Positions 23,847 to 32,906 of a stretch of 46,093 nt of DNA are shown piece by piece (the first letter of the stretch is position 1; each line of letters starts with the position of its first letter). The DNA is from an uncultured Collinsella sp. (GTDB lineage: Bacteria; Actinomycetota; Coriobacteriia; Coriobacteriales; Coriobacteriaceae). Where the stretch lies: NCBI GenBank assembly GCA_900541195.1, contig UQIY01000013.1, positions 1-46,093 of the forward strand, in the 5' to 3' direction. A program made the position numbers and the translations under genes. Below the pieces are notes generated by a model. It did not search any database. It had not been told where the DNA came from and saw nothing but the letters and a program-made list of their open reading frames with translations.

Positions 23847-25229
23847 CTATCCAAACATCTGCGGCAGGTCGATGAAGACGGTTCGATCGCTTTCGCCAGC
23901 TTCGAAGCCCGAACGGGAGAAGAATCCATAGCGATGGCACTTGAGCCCCGTTGCCTCGACTTGGGCGATTTCCTCGTCGACCATTTTTTGCGTGATGGGG
24001 GATTTGCGGAACTTTGCTTCGTAGAATGCGTAGCCCTCGGGGTCTTGCGTTACCACGTCGAATTCGCCGCTCGTTTTGTTTGCGGGATCGTCGTACCAGT
24101 ACTTGCCTATGGCGTCGAAAGCCGGTTCGATCTTGCCGGTCCTGTTCTGCCGCACGAGGTATTGACGGCAGATCTCCTCGAACATATGAGGAACGTAGTT
24201 TTCCTCGAAGTCTTGGGAGACGTGACGATCATAGAAGACTTCCGGGTCGAGCAGCTGACGCGCTGAGGCATTGCGGAAAACATAGCGATAGTAAAAGAGC
24301 GAAAGCGGATCCACTACAAAGTAACCAGACTTGCGCTTGTTCGTAGGGTCGTTGATGGGTGCACGCTTTTGGACGATTTCGAGTGACATGAGCTTGTCGA
24401 GCACGTCTGCCATGGCCGGACCGCTCGAGACGTGCGACTGTGCCAGCACGTCCCCCCAACGGGAGTAACCTTGTGCGAGAGCCCCGAAAACTTCGTTGGC
24501 GTTGGTCATCTTCGAGATCTCGGCGTTGAGATAGGACGGCACCTCGCTTTCTAAGCGGGCGCCAGGTTCCGTGACGAGCCCGATGATGTTGTCGCGTACG
24601 CTTTGGGATTGATCGATGAGGCGATTGTAAAAGGGGATGCCGCCAAAAACGCTATAGAGCCGCACCTTGTCCTCGGGCGAGAACGCGGGATAGAACTTCG
24701 CAGCGTCAAAGTAATCCATTGGCTTAAGCTCAAGCGCGAGATCAATTCGCCCGTAGAGGGGGCTTTCATGCTCGATGAGGGATTTCATAATCTCAACGTA
24801 GGAGCCGCACAGGACAATGTTTAAACGTGAGTTTTCCCTGTGAGCGTCGATTGAGGTCTGAAGAATGCTGTCTAAGCCTTTAACCGCATCTCTCAAGTAG
24901 GGGTATTCGTCGAGAACGAGGGTAATGTTCTTGTCTTTGGCTTGGGCAAACAGAAATTCGATGAGCTCGCGGATGCCTGCGAAGGCGAGCGGAGGAAAGC
25001 TCAGCGCTTCAGCAACAAGGACGGACAGACTCTCGAGGTTGTCTGCCTCGGAGGTTTGGCGGCACTCGTAATAGACCGTTGCGACGTCCGACAAATCGGT
25101 TAGTGCCTGCTTGATGAGCTCACTTTTTCCGACGCGACGCCTTCCGTAAATGAGAACATTGCGTTGCTCGGGTGCTTTGAGCGTTTTCTTAATACGGGCG
25201 AGTTCACGCTCCCTGCCAATGAATTCCAC
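23847..25229 (-). CDS. DUF234-type ATPase (AAA ATP-binding protein with nuclease-like C-terminus)
   Basis: A 460-residue P-loop ATPase of the family common in archaea and gut bacteria. FIGRERELARIKK is the usual start, GRRRVGKSEL (about 29-38) is Walker A, and LVLDEYPYL is Walker B. The C-terminal DUF234 region contains GEFDVVTQDPEGYAFYEAKF, which has the spacing of a PD-(D/E)xK core (D ... E-x-K), so a nuclease activity is possible but unproven. The start is GTG at 25229 with AAGGAA 9 bases upstream. The gene's start and ribosome-binding site lie in a symmetrical array of ACTCGG/CCGAGT half-sites (25229-25336). Family function is unclear; defence or mobile-element roles have been suggested. 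Confidence 0.85.
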   Translation of the reverse strand: MEFIGRERELARIKKTLKAPEQRNVLIYGRRRVGKSELIKQALTDLSDVATVYYECRQTSEADNLESLSVLVAEALSFPPLAFAGIRELIEFLFAQAKDKNITLVLDEYPYLRDAVKGLDSILQTSIDAHRENSRLNIVLCGSYVEIMKSLIEHESPLYGRIDLALELKPMDYFDAAKFYPAFSPEDKVRLYSVFGGIPFYNRLIDQSQSVRDNIIGLVTEPGARLESEVPSYLNAEISKMTNANEVFGALAQGYSRWGDVLAQSHVSSGPAMADVLDKLMSLEIVQKRAPINDPTNKRKSGYFVVDPLSLFYYRYVFRNASARQLLDPEVFYDRHVSQDFEENYVPHMFEEICRQYLVRQNRTGKIEPAFDAIGKYWYDDPANKTSGEFDVVTQDPEGYAFYEAKFRKSPITQKMVDEEIAQVEATGLKCHRYGFFSRSGFEAGESDRTVFIDLPQMFG

Positions 25230-25336
25230 TTACTCGGTTCCTTCCGACTCGGTTTTGTCCGAGTTAATTGTATCGCATGAATCAGTTTATGCTCGAGTTT
25301 ACTCGGACAAAACCGAGTCGGTTCTGTCCGAGTAAG
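25229..25336. promoter_or_regulatory. Large dyad of ACTCGG/CCGAGT half-sites over the ATPase start
   Basis: Two 36-base arms (25229-25264 and 25301-25336) are inverted copies, identical at 30 of 36 positions. Each contains ACTCGG-N6-CCGA(C/G)TCGG-N6-CCGAGT. All six mismatches fall in one N6 spacer, which in the left arm holds TTCCTT, the complement of the Shine-Dalgarno sequence of the ATPase gene. A repressor array is the simplest reading. Confidence 0.8.
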
Positions 25337-25408
25337 TTTGAATAGTGAACCGAAGTTGTAATGTCCGCATGGCGATGACGAATATGGTTTTCATAATGAC
25401 AGATATAG

Positions 25409-25437
25409 TTGACATTGTCTGATATATGCAATATATT
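25409..25437 (+). promoter_or_regulatory. Consensus sigma-70-type promoter for the Xre/membrane-protein pair
   Basis: TTGACA (25409-25414) and TATATT (25432-25437) are separated by exactly 17 bases. Nearby short repeats (GACAGATAT, GATATCTGTC) could be operator half-sites for the encoded Xre regulator. Confidence 0.75.
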
Positions 25438-25485
25438 TCTGTCATGTTGCAACGGATATCTGTCCATTACTACGAAAGGAACTCC

Positions 25486-25716
25486 ATGCCGGGCAAAAAG
25501 AACCTACGCATGAAGGCGGCGCGCGCGGCGGTTGGCCTTTCGCAAGCTGACTTGGCCGAGGCCGTGGGCGTTACGCGCCAGACCATCGGCCTGATCGAGG
25601 CGGGCGGCTACAACCCCACGCTCAATTTGTGCGTGGCGATCTGCAAAGCGCTACGCGTTACGTTGAACGATCTGTTTTGGGAAGACGAGAGCGACGTCGA
25701 CCCTGACGCTCTTTAG
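25486..25716 (+). CDS. Xre-family regulator, YozG-like (76 aa)
   Basis: A compact HTH protein with LRMKAARAAVGLSQADLAEA leading into VGVTRQTIGLIEAGGYNPTL, the signature of the YozG/Xre subgroup, and a tail LNDLFWEDE. The ATG at 25486 is chosen for AAAGGAA just upstream; start codons further 5' would fall in the promoter. The gene is followed 9 bases later by a membrane-protein gene. This pairing of a YozG-like repressor with a small multi-pass protein is frequent in Gram-positive bacteria. The regulator probably controls its own operon. Confidence 0.9.
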   Translation: MPGKKNLRMKAARAAVGLSQADLAEAVGVTRQTIGLIEAGGYNPTLNLCVAICKALRVTLNDLFWEDESDVDPDAL

Positions 25717-25725
25717 GAGTTCGCT

Positions 25726-26310
25726 ATGAAATTTGAAGATTTAAAACTCGTGCAAAAGTGGCGTGAATATGCCGGCCCAAAGGATGAGCGCCTGGAGGCC
25801 GAGAGCGCGAAGATCTACAAGATTGGTTTCGTGCTGCTTTCGTTTGGCATGTTGATGATCTTTTTCTACCAGTTTATAGCTCGACAGGTTGCGTGGGTTC
25901 ACAGCGACGCCAGTGAAATGCCGCATGGCTTTGCAACGCCGTTCGAGGCAGCCATGTATTTGTGGCTCGTTCTCGTGATGTTGATTTGCGCAGGACTGCA
26001 AACGCGGAAGGGCTATGTCGATACCAATCGTTTTGGGCAAACCGAGCATCTTCCTGTTGGATATTTCCTGCTTGTCAGCGGTCTTAGCGGCGCCGCGTTC
26101 GCTCTTGTTATTGCCGCAATGCGCTGTATCGCTGAGGCGCAGATCGTACCGCTCGAAAGCGTCTTTTGGTTGGCGAACCTGGCCACGGGCGTGTTCTGCG
26201 GTGCGACGATTTTCGCGGCCACGTTTGCTGCCCTGTGCGCAACGTTTTTCACGGCGAAAAGACGCCGTGCCAAGCTCGAGGCAGAACTCGACTCCTCTGA
26301 CGACATCTAA
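25726..26310 (+). CDS. DUF6773-like membrane protein, unknown function
   Basis: A 194-residue protein with four hydrophobic segments, at about residues 31-52, 68-90, 107-130 and 143-170. The N-terminal cytoplasmic tail is charged and ends in DERLEAESAKIYKIGF, and the C-terminal tail is basic then acidic (KRRRAKLEAELDSSDD). The domain call is by resemblance of layout and partner and is tentative. It is cotranscribed with the Xre regulator and ends at a good hairpin (26316-26355). No enzymatic motif is visible. It may sense or respond to membrane stress, but that is a guess. Confidence 0.7.
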   Translation: MKFEDLKLVQKWREYAGPKDERLEAESAKIYKIGFVLLSFGMLMIFFYQFIARQVAWVHSDASEMPHGFATPFEAAMYLWLVLVMLICAGLQTRKGYVDTNRFGQTEHLPVGYFLLVSGLSGAAFALVIAAMRCIAEAQIVPLESVFWLANLATGVFCGATIFAATFAALCATFFTAKRRRAKLEAELDSSDDI

Positions 26311-26315
26311 TGCGT

Positions 26316-26355
26316 AATGGGCTGGCTCTGGGTATCCAGAACCAGCCCATTTGAT
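26316..26355. terminator. Rho-independent terminator
   Basis: AATGGGCTGGCTCTGG pairs with CCAGAACCAGCCCATT around a GTAT loop and is followed by TTT. It can serve the membrane-protein gene and possibly the converging surface-protein gene. Confidence 0.75.
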
Positions 26356-26399
26356 GTTCGATGAGCCGAGTCGGCGTCTCTCGCAAAGGTAACTGAGAG

Positions 26400-29300
26400 C
26401 TAGTGAGGCTTATCAGAATTGACCTCATCGGCGGTGTCTTTTTCGAGCGCCGTGCGGCGGGCACTGTAGGCGACGAGGCCGGCGCCTGCCGCGGCGAGTG
26501 CTGCTGCGGCTGCCGTAAGGGGAGCGTTGACATCGCCCGTGCCCGCAAGCGCGCCCGCTTTTCCGGAGCGCTTGTTAGTGCCGTGGTCCTTGCCACTGCT
26601 GGAGCCGCTTCCGCCGGAGCCGCCGCCCTTATCAGTACCGCCACCACTCGAGCCGCCACCGCCGTCCGCCGTCATCGGTGCATCGTGAAGCCCCGTCGTA
26701 TCCGCGTTGTCGCATACGCCGACCTGAACTTCTGAGCGTTCGCATGCCGCGTCGGGCACGTGGAGCTCGTGCAGTACAGCACCCAGCGCCGAGTTCGCGC
26801 CCGGTCGAATTTCTTCGAGCGTTACGGGATCGAGCGCCACCAGATTACGCGCCTTCGCATACAGCGTTACGCGTTTGCCCACTTCGTCGCTCCAACTCTC
26901 GGGGATGGCGAAGCTCATACGGAACTGTGCCGTGCAACCCGGTGCCAGCACGGCGTTGCCGTTGTCGGCTACCAGCGGGTGCGTTGCAAAACGTGCGCCC
27001 AGCGTCTCGAGCGCGTACTTCACGTGTGCCATATCGTTGGCCGAAGCGTCCTCGGCAAGCTCTGGATCGTAGATCGAAGCCATGCGTGCGTTCACTCCGA
27101 ATCCGATGGATGCGCTGGAGAACGGCTGGCTGGAGCCCTCTCGGTACAGATCGATCGTGCCGGCGGTCAGCAAGGTGTTGCCGTCGTTTCGCACCGTGAC
27201 CATGAAGGATTCGCCTGCTGCTCCGGGCACCACCGCGCCCGAGGTAGCGACCGCGCCCGTCGGAGTGGCACACGCCACCAAGGACACTTCGATGCCGTGC
27301 AGCTCTGCCTCGCTCTTCTCCGCGCTCACAATGTGCGTGGCGAGCGCGGAGAGCATGCCTCCCGACGTCAAAAATGTCGTTATCTGATCGACGGGATGGT
27401 CCAGCTCGCACATCACGAACGGCTCCGTGAACAGATCGCCTGCCAAGGTGCTGGCGAAGATGCGGAAGTGCTTGCCCATCACTGCTACCGGGTTGCCTTC
27501 TTCGTCGTAGGTTTGCCCCACCTTGCCATCGGTGTTCTCTACATAGAGCACGCACCTGCCGTTGTTGCTTACGCTAAACGATGCCGGGCCACAGCCTGCG
27601 GCACCCACGGGCTGCGTTGCAAATGCCGATGCTCCTCGCGTCCAAGTAATATGCTGCAGTTGCTCGTTGACGGTTGCCAAAAAGCCCGAATGTTGTGGCC
27701 ACGGCACCGCGTGGGGTACTGTAGCATCTGGCGACATAACGCCCCAGCCCGCAATGGACTGGCCGATCACGGCGTACGATGCGCAGCCGCAACCGTTTAC
27801 GGTCTCGTACGCAACGGGCACCACCATTTTGCCGTTGATATTATCGGGCTCGCCCAGCTCGATACTCGATGGTGCTTGCGGAAAGCGGAGAACTTGGCGG
27901 AACGTCAAGCTATCGCCAGAAACGTCCGACCACAGGGTAAAGCACTCCAGCGCAACCTCAGCCTCGCTGCCGAGCGCCTTTTCTGCGGTGGTTCCGCGGC
28001 GGTGGAGGTAGGCACCCGACAGGCGCCCGTCGACCAGCGTCTTGCCCACCGTGATACGCGGGCACTGCAGACAATGGTAGCCATCCTCTTGTAGGCGGCC
28101 GCGCGAGATGCTGCGCCATGACGTGTGCGATACCACGCGGGTCTCGTCATTACTTATGCGCAGACGCACAACGGACAGTATGCCGGCTGTGCTTGCCGTA
28201 TCGAAAAGGGTGTCGTCGCCGTCACGCCGCTCGCCCGAGACCAGCAACACGTAGGCGTCCTGGTTTCCTCTTCCGTCCGTGTATTCCACCACGTCGAAGT
28301 CGTAATCGTATATGCCGTCGCGCTCCACGTCGCCCTCGCCAAACCCAAGGGGAAAGTCCACGGGCGCGGGAGCGGACCACGTGCCGTTTGCCTTTGTGTG
28401 CACCACCAGGCGCGAGCGGCCATTGTCGCCGTAGCGCACCGAGGCGATACGGAACAGGCATTCTACGCCGGCGATCATTGCCAGCTTCATGTGAGCTTCG
28501 CTGAGCACGCCGGAAAACAGCACGTTGTCGCTCGAGGGCTTGATGCCGCCACGCTCGTCCTCCGATACACCAGCAGAATTGGCGTTGGGGTCCGCAACGG
28601 CGTCCTTCGTCTGCCTGATATGGGTGTACGCATACATCGGCGCGGCGTTTTCGTCGTTCTCTATCAGTGCATGGACGAAATGCTCGATCTGTCCCGCGTC
28701 GTCGCTTTCTGCATCCGCCTCGAGCTCAATGCACGTGACCGCTTGATCCCAATCGCGCACGACAGGCGCGGCGTTTACGGCAGTGGCCTTAACCTCGGCG
28801 CGTGCGAGCAGCTCGGCGTTGGTGACGATGGTGGCCGATGCGATAAATTGCGGCACGCCGCCCGCCTCGATGTTGCCGGGCGTGCCGAAGCGGGCATCCA
28901 GCGTGTAAGGCGTATCTCCACCCAATGCGAGCTCAGAGCGCTGGAGCACATACTGGTTGCCATTGTTCACCGACATATTCCACGAATCGAGGAGTGTGGG
29001 CCACGACCCCGACCAAGCCTTGGTGGTCCACTTGAACATTACAAACTGGAGTATCACATCGACATCGACGTCTGCACCTACGAGCAGTCGCGGAAGCTGG
29101 TGTCCATCTGCCTTCTCGTACCCAATGAACAGCGTGAGGGATGCGGCGCCGCGCACGGCAGACGAGGCGACGCCTGCAACGCCGGCGCCAAAGGTGACAG
29201 CAAGCCCGATCTGGATGGTGAACGATCCCGACGTATTGGAATAGTCGAGCGAAATGTTCTTGAAAAACGCCGCGCCGCTGCCGTGCGTGTGGGCGCCCAC

Positions 29301-30767
29301 GGCGAGCGCCAGTTTTGCCAGCACCCAGGGGTTGACGTTTAAGAAAAACGGCACCGGTCCTAGGGTAAACTGCTCGGTCCAATTGAGGTCGGTTCTTACT
29401 TGGAAGAGTGCCTTAATATTGCCGTATGCGGGGTCGTTGTTGTCGCCCCAGGTTTTGCCCGCCCAATCGTAGGCGAGCGAGCCGTACAGCTGTGTGGCGA
29501 TGTCCATCGTGAACAGCGGCGTGCAATGGTGGCGAAGGAGCTTGGTGTTTCTTGGATCGGTACCCGAACCGGCACTCATACTCTTATATTGATTCCACTT
29601 CCCCTCCATTTCGTCGAGGTAACGGTTTGCCTGCTTGGCACCCGACTCGCGCGGTGACTTCTTCCAGTACTCTGGATCAGGGTTACCCGAATCGTTCATG
29701 TAGCCGACCGGCTTGTATCCTCCGCCAAACAGTACGTACCCGGCAAACGAGAAATCGAACAGAATGGGGAACGAGGGCATCCAGCAGGTGAACTTGTTGC
29801 CGCCGATGCCGGGAAACGCCGCTGGGAAATCAAACGGAGTGATCTCTTGGTCCATAGTGGTGGGAATGATGGTGGTCGAGCCCGATTCCGCCTTTGCGGC
29901 CGGCGCGGTGACAACGGCCATGGGGGAGGAGAGTGTATAGGTTTTGCCCTGATAGTCGAGCGCAAAGCGCAACTTGCATCCTTCCTCCAGAAGGTTTGAC
30001 GCTGCATCGAGGAACTTGTCTTCGAGCGTGAACGTCGCCAGATTATCCGCGCCCGGTGCGCTGGCCTTGACTTGGCCGATCTGCGTGACGGTTTCGGATG
30101 AGCTGCCCGCGGCGGGCGTCACTTTGTTGATGCGCAGCGTTGCCTGTCCACCCTGTGGCAGATGCGCCTGCACGGTAAAGGTGTGCGTGTTGGGTTGGTC
30201 GTTTGCCGTGTCGTCCTTCGGCAATGCCATGAACGTAGCGTCGGCGTACTGGATGTCCCATTCGTCGAATGTGAGCTGGCGGAAGTACGGCTCGCCGTCG
30301 GAAAGCGGACGCGTGGGCGCGGTTATGGCGGTGCCACCCTGGATGCGCGCGAGGGGAATCTCGACATCGCGGTAGCCTGCCATGCTAATGGAGATGCCGC
30401 CGTTAAAGTCGTACACGTCGAGAAGCGTTGTCTCGTCCACGTAGCCTTCCGAAAGCGGTGCGATCTCAAAGATGGCCGTGCCTTCGTCATCGGTCGTGGC
30501 GGTGAGCTGCTTGCCTGCGGCATAGCGCGATGTGAGCGTGACCTGGGCACCCGTGATGGGCGTATTCTTGTTGGCGACGTCGACTACGACCACACCAAAC
30601 ATGGTGCGCGAGAGCACCAAGACCTTGAAGGGATCATCTTCATCGGCGTATGCCTCGGTGGGGGCGAACGGCAGTATGAAGGCGTTTGCGCTTCCCGGCA
30701 CGCGCGGCAACATAATGCTCGCCAGCGAGGACGCTCCGGCAACAAGTAACGAACGGCGATCAAGCAT
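26400..30767 (-). CDS. Large secreted surface protein with Tat-like signal and LAGTG sorting signal (1455 aa)
   Basis: Starts at ATG 30767 (GGGAG upstream) with a signal peptide, LDRRSLLVAGASSLASIMLP, cut near SANA. The twin Arg suggests Tat export. A first domain (about 50-190) looks like a carboxypeptidase-regulatory/Ig-like fold (TPITGAQVTLTS ... TDDEGTAIFEI). The middle is beta-rich with no family I recognise; several segments could be beta-propeller blades. The C-terminus has a Gly/Ser-rich spacer, then LAGTGD, a hydrophobic Ala-rich helix and a charged tail (SARRTALEKD). This is the layout of a sortase substrate with LAxTG in place of LPxTG. The upstream LuxR-type gene is the likely regulator. 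Confidence 0.85.
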   Translation of the reverse strand: MLDRRSLLVAGASSLASIMLPRVPGSANAFILPFAPTEAYADEDDPFKVLVLSRTMFGVVVVDVANKNTPITGAQVTLTSRYAAGKQLTATTDDEGTAIFEIAPLSEGYVDETTLLDVYDFNGGISISMAGYRDVEIPLARIQGGTAITAPTRPLSDGEPYFRQLTFDEWDIQYADATFMALPKDDTANDQPNTHTFTVQAHLPQGGQATLRINKVTPAAGSSSETVTQIGQVKASAPGADNLATFTLEDKFLDAASNLLEEGCKLRFALDYQGKTYTLSSPMAVVTAPAAKAESGSTTIIPTTMDQEITPFDFPAAFPGIGGNKFTCWMPSFPILFDFSFAGYVLFGGGYKPVGYMNDSGNPDPEYWKKSPRESGAKQANRYLDEMEGKWNQYKSMSAGSGTDPRNTKLLRHHCTPLFTMDIATQLYGSLAYDWAGKTWGDNNDPAYGNIKALFQVRTDLNWTEQFTLGPVPFFLNVNPWVLAKLALAVGAHTHGSGAAFFKNISLDYSNTSGSFTIQIGLAVTFGAGVAGVASSAVRGAASLTLFIGYEKADGHQLPRLLVGADVDVDVILQFVMFKWTTKAWSGSWPTLLDSWNMSVNNGNQYVLQRSELALGGDTPYTLDARFGTPGNIEAGGVPQFIASATIVTNAELLARAEVKATAVNAAPVVRDWDQAVTCIELEADAESDDAGQIEHFVHALIENDENAAPMYAYTHIRQTKDAVADPNANSAGVSEDERGGIKPSSDNVLFSGVLSEAHMKLAMIAGVECLFRIASVRYGDNGRSRLVVHTKANGTWSAPAPVDFPLGFGEGDVERDGIYDYDFDVVEYTDGRGNQDAYVLLVSGERRDGDDTLFDTASTAGILSVVRLRISNDETRVVSHTSWRSISRGRLQEDGYHCLQCPRITVGKTLVDGRLSGAYLHRRGTTAEKALGSEAEVALECFTLWSDVSGDSLTFRQVLRFPQAPSSIELGEPDNINGKMVVPVAYETVNGCGCASYAVIGQSIAGWGVMSPDATVPHAVPWPQHSGFLATVNEQLQHITWTRGASAFATQPVGAAGCGPASFSVSNNGRCVLYVENTDGKVGQTYDEEGNPVAVMGKHFRIFASTLAGDLFTEPFVMCELDHPVDQITTFLTSGGMLSALATHIVSAEKSEAELHGIEVSLVACATPTGAVATSGAVVPGAAGESFMVTVRNDGNTLLTAGTIDLYREGSSQPFSSASIGFGVNARMASIYDPELAEDASANDMAHVKYALETLGARFATHPLVADNGNAVLAPGCTAQFRMSFAIPESWSDEVGKRVTLYAKARNLVALDPVTLEEIRPGANSALGAVLHELHVPDAACERSEVQVGVCDNADTTGLHDAPMTADGGGGSSGGGTDKGGGSGGSGSSSGKDHGTNKRSGKAGALAGTGDVNAPLTAAAAALAAAGAGLVAYSARRTALEKDTADEVNSDKPH

Positions 30768-30924
30768 CTTTGGCTCCCATCCCGCAGGTATCGGTGGAAA
30801 TAATCCAATTTTGCGAGAAGGCATCCTGTCACGGTAGTGCCGTTCGATGGCCAAAATGTCCAATTTGAGCGCGCGAAAGCGCCAGGTCCCCGGAACGCGT
30901 TCGATGCGCTTGGCAGCCCGGTCG

Positions 30925-31929
30925 CTAACGCAACATATGAGCGACCAGCTCGGCGCGCGTGCCGATGCCAAGCTTTGCGTATACGCCGGATAGGCGGTTT
31001 TTAACGGTGCCCGGCGATACATCCATGTGGCGTGCGATTTCGGCGTTGGTCCATCCGCGGCAGGCGAGCATGGCCATGGTGAACTCCGTGGTCGTTAGAT
31101 CGTCGGCCACGTCCTCGCCCGAATCGGGGTTGTGGATGCGCCGCCAACCGTAGCTGAATCGATACGTGATCTCGATGATGCGGGCGAAATCGTCGGGGTA
31201 TTGCGATTTTAGGCACGCCTCGATGAGCCCCTGCAAAAGGCCGTGGTGCTCGCCAATGAGCTCGATAAGGCCGTCGGGGCGCGCAATGTCCCAAGCGGCT
31301 CCGAAATGTGCCTTTGCGGCGTCGATGTCCTTGAGGCTCATGCATGCCATGGAAGCCGCCAGGTGCAGGAACAGTTCCGAGATGGGATAGCTTCCCTGTT
31401 TCATGATCAGGGCATTTTCCACCATGCCCAGGCTGCGGCCGTATTCGCCGCGCAGATACAAGGCGTGCGCCATCACGTAGCTGGCGAACAGGCGCAGGCC
31501 TTCGGGCAGATGCGCCGCAAGCGGATAAAACTCTTCGGCGGAATACGGGGAAGGCAAGTGCAGCAGGACGCTCGCGGCGGAGGCAAACAGGATGTGCATG
31601 GCGTGGACGGCAGGCGATTCCTCGTCAGTTGGCGTATCGAGGATACCAGCAAGGCACCGGCGGGCGTCGGCGATACGGTTGAGCGACAGACTGGCATATC
31701 CGCAGATAAAGCATGCGGAATAGCGCAGTGCGGGGTCGGTGGCGTCAAGATAGGGGCGTGCTGTCTCGGCGGCGAGCGTGGCCTGTCCGCGAAAGTACAG
31801 CGCTTCTGCCGTGGCGATGGTGCGTGAATCGGGGTCGGAAATGCCTGCAACCGCAGCGTCGATCTGCCCTGACACAAAAGCGGTGCACATCAACGGCATG
31901 GGAATGCGCGGGTAGCCATCGCAGTCCAT
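30925..31929 (-). CDS. LuxR-family transcriptional regulator
   Basis: 334 residues. The last 65 form a LuxR-type HTH (LTTTEFTMAMLACRGWTNAE, then IARHMDVSPGTVKNRL and KLGIGTRAEL). The rest is helical and repeat-like (LSLNRIADARRCL, LRGEYGRSLGMVENALIM), suggesting TPR-type helices that bind a ligand or partner. It has no receiver domain. The ATG at 31929 follows GGGAGATGGAAG. It lies 157 bases upstream of the large surface-protein gene on the same strand and probably controls it. Coriobacteriia encode many such orphan LuxR proteins. Confidence 0.88.
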   Translation of the reverse strand: MDCDGYPRIPMPLMCTAFVSGQIDAAVAGISDPDSRTIATAEALYFRGQATLAAETARPYLDATDPALRYSACFICGYASLSLNRIADARRCLAGILDTPTDEESPAVHAMHILFASAASVLLHLPSPYSAEEFYPLAAHLPEGLRLFASYVMAHALYLRGEYGRSLGMVENALIMKQGSYPISELFLHLAASMACMSLKDIDAAKAHFGAAWDIARPDGLIELIGEHHGLLQGLIEACLKSQYPDDFARIIEITYRFSYGWRRIHNPDSGEDVADDLTTTEFTMAMLACRGWTNAEIARHMDVSPGTVKNRLSGVYAKLGIGTRAELVAHMLR

Positions 31930-31955
31930 CTTCCATCTCCCATCAGGTGGCAACA

Positions 31956-32171
31956 ATGCAGCAATTGTACTCCTGTTGCTCGGGACTGGAATTTTTGGGT
32001 ATTGCCTACGATTATGCCGAACGCATAAAGGAAGAGTCTATTGGCGATGCTCTCAAGGTGGCTACCGAAGCCAAGCTGACCTCGATATTAGGAAAAATTG
32101 CCACCCCTGCAAAAAGCTCTGTCGCAGTGATGGGAAACGCATCTTCTGGGCATTCCGGCGTCTCCAGCTAG
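31956..32171 (+). CDS. Small hypothetical protein, divergent from the LuxR gene
   Basis: A 71-residue frame starting at ATG 31956 behind AGGTGG. It reads as a normal amphipathic protein (LEFLGIAYDYAERIKEES, then IGDALKVATEAKLTSILGK) with no recognised domain, signal peptide or membrane segment. It overlaps the divergent promoter region of the LuxR gene. Its end runs into degenerate sequence. It could be a remnant of a longer gene or a genuine small protein. Evidence is limited to the ribosome-binding site and residue composition. Confidence 0.35.
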   Translation: MQQLYSCCSGLEFLGIAYDYAERIKEESIGDALKVATEAKLTSILGKIATPAKSSVAVMGNASSGHSGVSS

Positions 32172-32564
32172 CGCTGGACTGCTGCTGTCGCCTGCGCGTT
32201 GGCGAGCGGAGCGTGGGGACCGTCCGGCGACCAGCGGTGACGGGCGAGCCCTGCCGCGTGCGTGGGCCTTCATCGGCGTAGACCCATGACCCCTATGGCA
32301 TCGGAGAAGTCCACCATCGCGTCCAGGACCTTACCGTCCGGCACGCCCAGCCTAGCGGCTCCCTTGAACCCAAGGTTGAAGGGGGGTGTTGTACAAGGCA
32401 TATGGGGCCGAGTGGAAGTGGATCAAAAGAGCGTTACTTGACGTTTCATGCATAATGCCAACCGCCCCGCGATATCACGTTCGCAGCGCGCAGGGGCCGG
32501 AGAATCTTCGCGATGAGAGTTGACGTCTAATACCTTGCATCGTATAGTGTGTATAGCATAGTAT
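32172..32564. other. Noncoding or decayed stretch
   Basis: Nothing intact is visible here. On the minus strand about 38 codons ending at 32270 (PPFNLGFKGAARLGVPDG and on) look like the end of a real protein. A run of six C at 32381-32386 marks a likely frameshift, since the codons before it make sense in another frame. I cannot name the family. Confidence 0.35.
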
Positions 32565-32585
32565 ATGACGAGAGGAGGTGTGCGG
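32540..32585 (+). promoter_or_regulatory. AT-rich repeat promoter/operator of the PadR operon
   Basis: TATAG occurs at 8-base spacing in the stretch CGTATAGTGTGTATAGCATA near 32541-32560, followed by GTATATGA. It overlaps probable -10 hexamers, and AGGAGG follows at 32573. PadR proteins usually bind such dyads in their own promoters. Confidence 0.45.
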
Positions 32586-32906
32586 ATGGAGGCACAGATG
32601 AAGCGCGGCTTCCTGGAGGCCTGCGTGCTCGCGGCCGTCTCCGGCGAGGAGTCCTACGGCTACCAGGTCGTGAAGGACGTACCGGCGAGCATGGGGCTCA
32701 CGGAGTCGACGCTCTACCCGCTGCTCAAGCGCCTGGAGAAGGCCGGGTGCATCACGGCGCGCTCCGCCGAGCACAACGGGCGGCTGCGCCGGTACTACCG
32801 CATCACGGACGACGGGCGAGCGCGCATCGAGGAGTTCCTGGCCGAGTGGCCGTCCGTACGGGAGATTTACGCATACGTTGAGGAGGCGCACCATGACGCG
32901 CGATGA
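32586..32906 (+). CDS. PadR-family transcriptional regulator
   Basis: 106 residues, the short PadR form: a winged helix with ACVLAAVSGEESYGYQVVKD, the LTESTLYPLLKRLEKAGCI recognition segment and the YYRITDDGRARIEEF wing, then a short C-terminal helix for dimerisation. The ATG at 32586 is chosen for AGGAGGT 6 bases upstream; an earlier ATG at 32565 precedes the Shine-Dalgarno sequence. Its stop overlaps the start of the DUF1700 gene by 14 bases, the standard PadR/DUF1700 arrangement. It represses its own operon in known cases, being released by antibiotics or envelope stress. Confidence 0.93.
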   Translation: MEAQMKRGFLEACVLAAVSGEESYGYQVVKDVPASMGLTESTLYPLLKRLEKAGCITARSAEHNGRLRRYYRITDDGRARIEEFLAEWPSVREIYAYVEEAHHDAR

